Both the position numbers and the translations under genes were made by a program. A stretch of DNA of 64,000 nucleotides from G965212005 sp965212005 (GTDB taxonomy: Bacteria; Pseudomonadota; Gammaproteobacteria; Porifericomitales; Porifericomitaceae), in the NCBI GenBank assembly GCA_965212005.1, contig OZ243038.1, forward strand, positions 1,550,001 to 1,614,000, in the 5' to 3' direction. Below the pieces are notes generated by a model. It saw only the letters and a list, made by a program, of their open reading frames with translations. It was not told where the DNA came from and did no database searches. This document shows, piece by piece, positions 44,732 to 51,254 of this stretch; positions within the stretch are counted from its first letter, which is position 1; every line of letters starts with the position of its first letter.

Positions 44732-46399
44732 ATGACCGTCAAGCCACCAGAGCTATTTATTGCTTATGCCCATGAGGATGAAGGGCTTAAGGATGCGCTA
44801 TTAGTTCAATTGGCAAACCTAAAAGGGGAAATTAGCATTTGGCACGATGCTGAGTTGACGCCTGGCGATAAGTGGCAGCAAGTTAGGGATGAGCACCTGG
44901 CCCGTGCAGATATGGTGCTTTACCTTGCCAGCCCCAATAGTATCGCTTCGAAGGAGGTTAATAAGGAAATAGCTCAGGCATTGGATGATAAAATCTTTAT
45001 CCCAATCATCTTGCGCCCATGTGATTGGAAAGGGCAGGAGGTTAAGGGGAAATCGATTAAAGAATTCCTGGCCTTGCCCAAAGACGGAAAACCAATAACC
45101 TCATGGGGCAACCGAGATAAAGCATGGCAGGATGTGATTCATGGGATTCGCCGAACGTTGCAGAAGCCGAAGCCAGCGCGGAAAGCACCTGGTTCCCAAG
45201 CTGTTTCTGCAGACCTTGCAGGAGTCATTTTTAACTTAGCCAATGCTCAATATTTCTTGGGCGCATTTGAAGATGCACTCCAAAACTATACCAAGGCGAT
45301 AGCGCTTGAACCAGACTCCGACGGCGCCTACAACAATCGCGGCACTGTATTGAGCGAGCTCAATCGGCCCGATGCAGCCTTGGATGATTACACCAAGGCG
45401 ATAGCGCTTAACCCAGACGACGCCGGCACCTACTACAATCGCGGCGCTTTATTGTACGTACTCAATCGGCTCGATGAAGTCTTGGATGATTACTCCAAGG
45501 CGATAGAGCTTAACTCAGACGACGCCGACACCTACAACAATCGCGGCACTGTATTGAGCGAGCTCAATCGGCCCGATGAAGCCTTGGATGATTACGCCAA
45601 GGCGATAGAGCTTAACCCAGACGACGCCATCACCTACTACAATCGCGGCCTTTTATTGAGAGAGCTCAATCGGCCCGATGAAGCCTTGGATGATTACGCC
45701 AAGGCGATAGAGCTTAACCCAGAAGACGCCGACGCCTACAACAATCGCGGCTTTTTATTGAGAGAGCTCAATCGGCCCGATGAAGCCTTGGATGATTACA
45801 CCAAGGCGATAGCGCTTAACCCAGAAGACGCCGACGCCTACAACAATCGCGGCTTTTTATTGAGAGAGCTCAATCGGCCCGATGAAGCCTTGGATGATTA
45901 CGCCAAGGCGATAGCGCTTAACCCAGAAGACGCCGACGCCTACAACAATCGCGGCTTTTTATTGAGAGAGCTCAATCGGCCCGATGAAGCCTTGGATGAT
46001 TACGCCAAGACGATAGCGCTTAAACCAGACTATGTCGACGCCTACAACAATCGCGGCATTTTATTGGACGGACTCAATCGGCCCGATGAAGCCTTGGATG
46101 ATTACGCCAAGGCGATAGCGCTTAAACCAGACTATGTCGAAGCCTACAACAATCGCGGCTTTTTATTGAAAAACCTCAATCGGCCCGATGAAGCTTTGGA
46201 TGATTACGCCAAGGCGATAGCGCTTAAACCAGACTACGCTAAAGCCTACTACAATCGCGGCGTTTTATTGCAAGAACTCAATCAGCGCGATCAGTCCGTC
46301 AAAGATGTAACAACGGCAAAAGAGCTGTTTCAAGAGCAAGGCAATCAAGAAGGAGTTACAAGATGCAAGGCCTTGCTAAAAAAATGGGGTGCAGAATAA
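44732..46399 (+). CDS. TIR-domain protein with about ten TPR repeats
   Basis: 555 residues. Residues 1-150 form a TIR domain: PELFIAYAHEDEGLKDALLVQL (strand A), WHDAELTPGDKW (BB-loop area), ADMVLYLASPNSIASKEVNKEIAQAL with the Glu expected for NAD hydrolysis, and FIPIILRPCDW. From about 165, ten 34-residue TPRs of the type LDDYAKAIALNPEDADAYNNRG follow, very alike even in DNA (102-bp units). Bacterial TIR proteins often deplete NAD+ in phage defence, with the repeats serving as sensors or assembly parts. That role is inferred here. AAGGAGA precedes the ATG. Confidence 0.85.
   Translation: MTVKPPELFIAYAHEDEGLKDALLVQLANLKGEISIWHDAELTPGDKWQQVRDEHLARADMVLYLASPNSIASKEVNKEIAQALDDKIFIPIILRPCDWKGQEVKGKSIKEFLALPKDGKPITSWGNRDKAWQDVIHGIRRTLQKPKPARKAPGSQAVSADLAGVIFNLANAQYFLGAFEDALQNYTKAIALEPDSDGAYNNRGTVLSELNRPDAALDDYTKAIALNPDDAGTYYNRGALLYVLNRLDEVLDDYSKAIELNSDDADTYNNRGTVLSELNRPDEALDDYAKAIELNPDDAITYYNRGLLLRELNRPDEALDDYAKAIELNPEDADAYNNRGFLLRELNRPDEALDDYTKAIALNPEDADAYNNRGFLLRELNRPDEALDDYAKAIALNPEDADAYNNRGFLLRELNRPDEALDDYAKTIALKPDYVDAYNNRGILLDGLNRPDEALDDYAKAIALKPDYVEAYNNRGFLLKNLNRPDEALDDYAKAIALKPDYAKAYYNRGVLLQELNQRDQSVKDVTTAKELFQEQGNQEGVTRCKALLKKWGAE
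45271..46295 (+). repeat. 102-bp tandem repeats inside the TIR-TPR gene
   Basis: Consecutive units repeat the blocks GATTACGCCAAGGCGATAG, CTACAACAATCGCGGC and CTCAATCGGCCCGATGAAGC with few changes. Units 5-7 are almost identical, which suggests recent duplication or gene conversion. Confidence 0.85.
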
Positions 46400-46517
46400 G
46401 TCTTTAGTGCTGATCTGCCGTCGCAATATGGCGGTCTTCGTGCCCACTTTTGCGCACTAAAAGATAGTGACATGATCAGGTACACCCCCTCCTTCCCGGC
46501 GCGCTATGCTTGCGCGC

Positions 46518-46650
46518 ATGGACGAATCACAGCAATCAAGCTGCGCGGTTGAGCTACCCGCCGGTGATGCGCCACCGGCGTGGATACAGCTGCTGCCTGG
46601 CGGCGCTGGTGCCTGGACAACCCCGCCGGCGTGATTGTCGCCAGCCTTAA
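46518..46650 (+). pseudogene. Remnant of a Mu-like phage protease (gpI) gene
   Basis: From the ATG at 46518: MDESQQSSCAVELPAGDAPP, then AWIQLLPGGAG, and after a frame change CLDNPAGVIVASL. This follows the N terminus of Mu gpI-like prohead proteases (pattern ..APPEWIQLLPAG...GRDGRGPW.LDNPA.VIA.SL), with the middle part deleted. Only about 130 nt remain. It abuts the attC-like site at 46645. Confidence 0.6.
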
Positions 46651-46708
46651 CTGGCAGCCGGTACGGCTGTCCGGCGCCGAAGGCGCGTAGTTAATTGACT
46701 TGTTACAC
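46645..46708 (-). other. attC-like site after the PD-(D/E)XK-like gene
   Basis: On the minus strand GTGTAAC overlaps the stop codon of the gene at 46703, followed by AAGTCAATTAACT, a GC-rich centre with CGCGCC/GGCGCC, and AGTTAAGGCTGG. The AATTAACT/AGTTAA arms are inverted. The core GTTAAGG is an imperfect match to GTTRRRY. Confidence 0.45.
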
Positions 46709-47251
46709 ATTGAGTTTCTCAACATGCTTGGTTAGTTTTTCTTCAATTTGCATGATCCTGAGAATTGGGGACTTTAGTGCTTTCGTCTCTTTTGCGGCAT
46801 ATTCTCTTAATCGGACCAAATACTTTAAATAGTTTTGGTTGATGACAGGATCTAGCTTTACTTGAAACTCTTTCCGCAAATTCTCCTTTATTTCTTCAAT
46901 ATCTCGCATTTGGTTATGTTTAGCGTTAGGCCCCTGATTTTTCACGATTGGCGACCAAAGCATAAAGTGCTTTTCATAGTCCTTAAAATACTTGTTAGCG
47001 TACTGAATATTTTTGTGAAACTTCCGCGTGAAGCGCTCTACATTCTCAGGCTGGTTATTTTTTGCGTAGTTAAGACCTGTTACCAAGTGCGTAGCGACTT
47101 CGCAAATATAGACAATTCTGTCTTTTGGGTTGATGCCAACGACATCAATTTCTCCCTGAACATCTGGCGTATACAGATTGTATTCGACGAAGTCACACCT
47201 TAAAAAGAGTTTAAGGCACTCTCCTACGAATTCTTCTCCTGGATTTTGCAC
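46703..47251 (-). CDS. PD-(D/E)XK-like nuclease-fold protein in cassette
   Basis: 182 residues from a GTG at 47251. VQGEIDVVGINPKDRIVYICEVATHL resembles the (E/D)..GEIDVV...YICEV core of PD-(D/E)XK nucleases, but Ala-Thr-His replaces the usual Lys, so activity is uncertain. The remaining residues are helical and basic. No precise family was recognised. It starts 17 nt after one attC-like site (47268) and ends in another (46645): the compact layout of an integron cassette. AT-rich. Confidence 0.7.
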   Translation of the reverse strand: MQNPGEEFVGECLKLFLRCDFVEYNLYTPDVQGEIDVVGINPKDRIVYICEVATHLVTGLNYAKNNQPENVERFTRKFHKNIQYANKYFKDYEKHFMLWSPIVKNQGPNAKHNQMRDIEEIKENLRKEFQVKLDPVINQNYLKYLVRLREYAAKETKALKSPILRIMQIEEKLTKHVEKLNV

Positions 47252-47267
47252 TGGTTCTCCCTGATAC

Positions 47268-47324
47268 GTGTAACGTCCAGGCTAACCGGCGCGGTTACGC
47301 GTCCGGTTCAGCGCCTTGTTCGGC
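47268..47324 (-). other. attC-like recombination site
   Basis: On the minus strand: inverse core GCCGAAC, then AAGGC, arm GCTGAACCGG, centre ACGCG-TAAC-CGCG, arm CCGGTTAGC and core GTTACAC. The two arms pair except for one unpaired G, the hallmark of attC hairpins. It lies just after the oxidoreductase stop and 17 nt before the next start. Confidence 0.65.
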
Positions 47325-47360
47325 GCTGCATTACATGAAGTCTTCCTATGGCTTGACAAT
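47286..47360. repeat. 75-bp direct repeat, second copy
   Basis: Partner of 43908-43982 (one mismatch). This copy is in its apparent original context: the 3' end of the oxidoreductase gene and its attC-like site. Confidence 0.9.
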
Positions 47361-48287
47361 CACCTTGCCAACGCTTCGGCCGGATTCAAGCTGTGCATGG
47401 GCGTCCGCCATCTCTTCAAACGCGAACACCTTCGACACGTGGGGCTTCAGTGCTCCGGTTTCAAGCATGCCCTTCAGTGTATTCATGTCCGTACCACTCG
47501 ACTGAACGAGGAGAAATGAAACGTCAATATGGCGTTGTTCAGCGATAACCTTGACGTTTTCAGGGAGTTCCGGCGTGGGCAGGGAAATCACCTGCCCACC
47601 GTCCTTGACCACCTTCAGTGAGTTTGCGAGTACTTCACCGCCCATCCCGTCCAGAACAAAATCAATGTCTGAAGCGATCTCTTCAAAGCGCTGCTCCCGA
47701 TAGTCAATATGTTCATCAGCACCCAACGAAAGCACGAAATCTTTGTTCCTGGCGGAAGTGGTCGTGGTGACATGGGCGCCAAGGTGTTTGGCAATCTGAA
47801 TCGCGAAATGCCCCACACCTCCCGACCCTGCATGGATTAGTATCTTATCTCCCTGCTTCACCCTGGGCTGGAGAACCTGCAAGGCGGTCAGTGCAGCAAG
47901 TGTGGTGGCTGCTGCTTCCTCAAACGAGGTATTCGCCGGCATTCTTGCGAGATGGGCTTCCGGAGCCGCCACATACTCCGAATAACCCTTTCCGTGGCCA
48001 GGGAAGTTGACCATGCCGAACACAGGGTCACCAGGTTCAAAGAGCGTAACGTTGTCTCCGACGGTACTGACTTCGCCGGCTATGTCCCAACCGAGGATGA
48101 CCGGACGTTCAGTTCCCACGATCATATTGAGAGCCGCCTCGAATGCCCTGACTTTGAAATCCACGGGGTTGATGCTGATTGCTCTCACTTTAACCAGCAC
48201 TTCGTCCTTTTGGAGAACGGGTTGCTCGACCTCTTGCAAGACAAGGTTCTCAACTCCCCCCGCTTCATTCAACACATATGCTTTCAT
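47346..48287 (-). CDS. NADP-dependent zinc-type alcohol dehydrogenase/quinone reductase family
   Basis: 313-residue medium-chain dehydrogenase/reductase of the quinone oxidoreductase type. GWDIAGEVSTVGDNV and FGMVNFPGHGKGYSEYV are in the catalytic domain; ILIHAGSGGVGHFAIQIAKHLGA is the Rossmann nucleotide loop. The chain ends SGRSVGKVIVKP. No zinc ligands, so a QOR-like reductase of enones or quinones. Bounded by a broken attC-like site at 48350 and a complete one at 47268, so apparently a cassette gene, although its coding quality is that of a housekeeping enzyme. Confidence 0.88.
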   Translation of the reverse strand: MKAYVLNEAGGVENLVLQEVEQPVLQKDEVLVKVRAISINPVDFKVRAFEAALNMIVGTERPVILGWDIAGEVSTVGDNVTLFEPGDPVFGMVNFPGHGKGYSEYVAAPEAHLARMPANTSFEEAAATTLAALTALQVLQPRVKQGDKILIHAGSGGVGHFAIQIAKHLGAHVTTTTSARNKDFVLSLGADEHIDYREQRFEEIASDIDFVLDGMGGEVLANSLKVVKDGGQVISLPTPELPENVKVIAEQRHIDVSFLLVQSSGTDMNTLKGMLETGALKPHVSKVFAFEEMADAHAQLESGRSVGKVIVKP

Positions 48288-48349
48288 GATGTACTCCTTT
48301 CGATCTTCTTGGTTGTGGCCAAGGCTAATTCTGCTGCCTTCATTCTGAT

Positions 48350-48396
48350 GCCGAACGTCTCAATCAGCTGCCGCGATAGCGGTCGGCTGCATTGAA
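48350..48396 (-). other. Half attC-like site cut by the IS256 element
   Basis: On the minus strand GCAGCCGACCGC-TATC-GCGGCAGCTG forms a short hairpin followed by ATTGAGACGTTCGGC, whose GTTCGGC resembles an attC core. The IS end at 48397 removes whatever lay 5'. It would be the left border of the oxidoreductase cassette. Confidence 0.4.
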
Positions 48397-49696
48397 GAGA
48401 CTGTAAAATTTACTGTGTAAATGGCGGGTTATCACAGTGAAGCTCGCTCACCGAACAAGATCATAAACTGGCTCATCGCCTGTTTCCAATCCCGGATCGG
48501 CATGGTCCACTTCCGCGTGATTTCATGCAAGGCCAAGTATAATACTTTCATCACCGATTCATCGTTCGGGAATGAGCGCCTCGTTCGGGTTACCTTGCGC
48601 AGCGAGGCATTCAGCGATTCTATGGCATTGGTGGTGTAGATTACCTTGCGGATCTGTGGCGGATAATCGAAGAACACGCTCAGGCGCTCCCAGTTGTTAC
48701 GCCAGGATTGGCTGATGCCCGGATGTTCCTGGTCCCAGCGCTCGGCAAAAGCCGCCAGGGCTTGCTCCGCTTCCGTGAGGGTGGATGCACTGTAAATACG
48801 CCTCAAGTCAGCGGCAACCGCTTTGCGCTGTTTCCAGCTCACATAGCGCAGAGAATGGCGAACCTGATGTACGATACACAGTTGCACCCGGGTTTGCGGG
48901 TAAACGGCCTCTATGGCTTGCGCAAAGCCCTTCAAACCATCGCTACAGGCGAGCAAGATATCCTGTACCCCGCGGTTCTTCAGCTCGGTCATGACCGATA
49001 GCCGGAACCGGGCGCCCTCGGTCTGCGCCAGCCACAAGCCCAGCAGCTCTTTCTCCCCCTCCCGGTTGATGCCCGGCGCCAGGTAAACCGATTTATTCTC
49101 TACCCCACCCGAAGAACGGCTGCGAACCACCAGGGCATCCAGATAGACAATGGGATAAACGCTGTCCAGCGGGCGCTTCTGCCAGGCCTTGACCTCCTCC
49201 ATCACCCCATGGGTGACCTGGGAGATAAAACTGGCTGACACCTCAACACCATAGACCTCCATAAAATGGGCTTGGATATCCCGGGTGGTCATACCCTTGG
49301 CATACAGGGAGATAATACGCTCATCGAAGCCGTTGAGCTGCCTTTCGCCCTTCTTGACCCGCTGCGGGGCAAACTGGCCATTGCGGTCACGGGGGACTGG
49401 CAGATCGATCTCTGCGTGAACACTGCGTACAGTTTTGCCGCTTTTGGTGTTGCGAGAGTTGCCGGTGTTATTGCCCGCCACGTTATGTTTTGAATAGCCG
49501 AGATGTTGTTCCATCTCGGCTTCAAGGACGCGTTCCGCCACGCTTTGGTGAGCTGCTTGAGCAAGCCATCCTCACCCAAAATATCTTCCGGTGATGTGTT
49601 GCCTTCCAGTAGCTGGTTGATCAATTTGTCTGATATTGGCATTGGTTAGTCCTCCAGAATTAACAATGCCATTTACACAAACTTTTTTACAGTCTC
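48397..49696 (-). mobile_element. IS256-family insertion sequence
   Basis: 1300-bp element with inverted terminal repeats of 29 bp at 48397-48425 and 49668-49696 (24 of 29 match; both start GAGACTGTAAAA and end TGTGTAAATGGC). It encodes one IS256-type transposase. The flanking octamers GCATTGAA and TAGAATTT do not match, so the expected 8-bp target duplication is missing, implying rearrangement after insertion. Confidence 0.88.
48432..49642 (-). pseudogene. IS256-family transposase with 1-nt frameshift
   Basis: The N-terminal part MPISDKLINQLLEGNTSPED, then ILGEDGLLKQLTKA, starts at 49642. It continues one frame over as AERVLEAEMEQHLGYSKHN from about 49541. A single missing nucleotide near AAAGCGTGGCGG explains the shift. 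The rest is complete: DRNGQFAPQ, YLDALVVRSRSSGGVENKSVYLA, ACSDGLKGFAQAIEAVYP, CIVHQVRHS, TTNAIESLNASLRKVTRTRRSFPND. These include the catalytic Asp, Asp and Glu (VYPIVYLDAL, ACSDGL, NAIESLN). Inactive as read, unless the shift is a sequencing error. Confidence 0.88.
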
Positions 49697-50023
49697 TAGA
49701 ATTTCGGCATGCTCCTGCGCTCTCACATAAAAAGGTGTTCCAACGCGTCTGATATGCTCTAGAACATCGGGATCATTAATATCATTTAAAATGGACAGAT
49801 CAATGGTATAGGGCAAGAGAAGTCCGTCCAAGTCATCAAGGATTCTAAACAGTAGATGCAAAGTCATATCACCGTTGTTACAGATAGTCAGGTCAATGTC
49901 AGATCCGTTTCGGTGATTTCCTTTAGCGCGCGAGCCATACAAAATAACCTTGTCAACTTGCGGATAACGGGAAAATACCCCACATATCTTTTGAGTGACC
50001 GATTCCGATAAACCGTATTTCAT
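49673..50023 (-). CDS. MNT-type nucleotidyltransferase (antitoxin of HEPN-MNT pair)
   Basis: 116 residues. VILYGSRAKGNHRNGSDIDLTI is the GSx(10)DxD active site of minimal nucleotidyltransferases. In HEPN-MNT toxin-antitoxin pairs this protein AMPylates and silences the HEPN RNase. The last eight codons (ETVKKFV-stop) are encoded by the terminal repeat of the IS256 element, so the natural C terminus has been replaced. Overlaps the HEPN gene by 1 nt. Confidence 0.85.
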   Translation of the reverse strand: MKYGLSESVTQKICGVFSRYPQVDKVILYGSRAKGNHRNGSDIDLTICNNGDMTLHLLFRILDDLDGLLLPYTIDLSILNDINDPDVLEHIRRVGTPFYVRAQEHAEILETVKKFV

Positions 50024-50448
50024 TATTCTTTGTCTCGCTTTAATTTTTCCAGTTTTTTCTGGAACATTTGAAATTCTGTAAAATAGTTGTCAAGAATAGC
50101 TGCAACAATCTTCAAAGCAGTAGACTCATTATAGGAGTGCGAAGTCAAATTGCGACTTTTGATCATGTCCATCCAGACTTCACCGTTTTCAATCAAGCCT
50201 TCTTTGAATGCGATGCGCGTGGCATCTATTGAACCCCGTATACCCTCAACACCGCCCTCCTTAAAATAATCTTTCAAGGTGTTCCATGCCAACTCATGGG
50301 TGTATTCAAAGCCCTGAATCAAGCCTTGTGACTCCAGCATTGAGAGTTTGCGTCGCCGCGCCAGTTCAACAGCCTCCTGCAATTGAGAAAGAGCCTTACG
50401 AAAATGACCAGCCCTATGGAGCCAACGAGTGTCTTCTTTCTCATTCAT
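50023..50448 (-). CDS. HEPN-domain protein (toxin of HEPN-MNT pair)
   Basis: 141 residues, all-helical, of the HI0074/nucleotidyltransferase substrate-binding type. RNLTSHSY (about residues 99-106) is the RX4-6HxY RNase motif of HEPN toxins, so this probably cleaves or trims RNA when not AMPylated by its MNT partner. Other family marks are FEYTHELAWNTLKDYFKEGG and IDATRIAFKEGLIENGEVWMDM. The start overlaps the Mod fragment as ATGA, so the three genes form an operon. Confidence 0.87.
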   Translation of the reverse strand: MNEKEDTRWLHRAGHFRKALSQLQEAVELARRRKLSMLESQGLIQGFEYTHELAWNTLKDYFKEGGVEGIRGSIDATRIAFKEGLIENGEVWMDMIKSRNLTSHSYNESTALKIVAAILDNYFTEFQMFQKKLEKLKRDKE

Positions 50449-51083
50449 AGAGAGTCGCCATAAAATGCTTTGTTTCGATTTTTGTCCCCCTTGCTGACAC
50501 CAAAATCCTTATCGTCCATTTCTGAAAGATTTACATAGAGCTGATTTTTGTTCAGCAATTCAGCAAGTAGTTTCTTTTGTTTGTTCAAGCCATTTTCCTG
50601 TTTACCGATTTCGATGAAATCATTAACCGCTGCTTCCGGTAGTTCAGAGTTCACATGCCAATTTAGGAATGAAATCTCAGCAATGTCTTGCCATAGTATA
50701 ACGAGTGCTTGGGAGGATTTGGCGGATTGGATCTTTCCAATATAGGCCTCGTTGTATTTCATCAATTCGCAGTAGATAAAATCTCTACCACCTTGCCAGT
50801 TGACGGATTTTGAAATACCAGATTGATCATAGTCCTTAAATTTCTCGATCAATGTGTTTTTCGTTCTTTTCCCAATTAAATTTTGCAAACGGATTGTGCT
50901 ATTGCTTTCTCCATAATTAAGTTGTTCGATTCCAATATATTGCCTTTCCATTTTATGAGCTACCGCCGCCGTTGTTCCACTTCCTAAATGGTAGTCTATA
51001 ACAATATCATGCTTTTTCGTTCCCATTTCAATTACTCTCTTTAATAGCTGTTCGGGTTGGCCTTCCCCCTGTTGGGTAGCCAT
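50445..51083 (-). pseudogene. C-terminal fragment of a type III-like DNA methyltransferase (Mod)
   Basis: 212 residues. QPEQLLKRVIEMGTKKHDIVIDYHLGSGTTAAVAHKMERQYIGIEQ is motif X/I (AdoMet binding) of beta-class adenine methylases of the type III Mod kind. The catalytic DPPY motif, which should lie upstream, is absent. The frame starts inside the 43-bp inverted repeat (51061-51103), just where homology to Mod begins, so a rearrangement removed the N-terminal half. No Res gene is in the window. Confidence 0.8.
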
Positions 51084-51103
51084 TCAAAGAGAAACAAAAA
51101 CAT
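51061..51103 (-). repeat. 43-bp inverted repeat, right copy
   Basis: Minus-strand copy of 44133-44175 (one mismatch). It sits exactly between the broken 3' end of the rloB-like fragment and the broken 5' end of the Mod fragment. Confidence 0.9.
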
Positions 51104-51118
51104 CATATCATGCAGCCT

Positions 51119-51250
51119 TTAATGACTGACCTTTCCCCTGAAATAGTTGGGCTCGGTTTTCTTTCCTTCACAGACGATAAGAATTTTATTGTGTGGTTTC
51201 CTGTAAGCACTGCCTCGCCTGAAGGGCTTGTGCTCCCTTTCTCTTTTCAT
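51119..51250 (-). pseudogene. Truncated RloB-like protein
   Basis: 43 residues from the ATG at 51250: basic N terminus MKREREHKPFRRGSAYRK, then ILIVCEGKKTEPNYFRG, then a stop. ILIVCEGxKTEPNYF is the start of RloB-family proteins, which are normally about 200 residues and follow an RloA ATPase gene. The rest is missing at the junction with the 43-bp repeat. The ATG lies 4 nt after the rloA stop. Confidence 0.75.
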
Positions 51251-51254
51251 TTTT

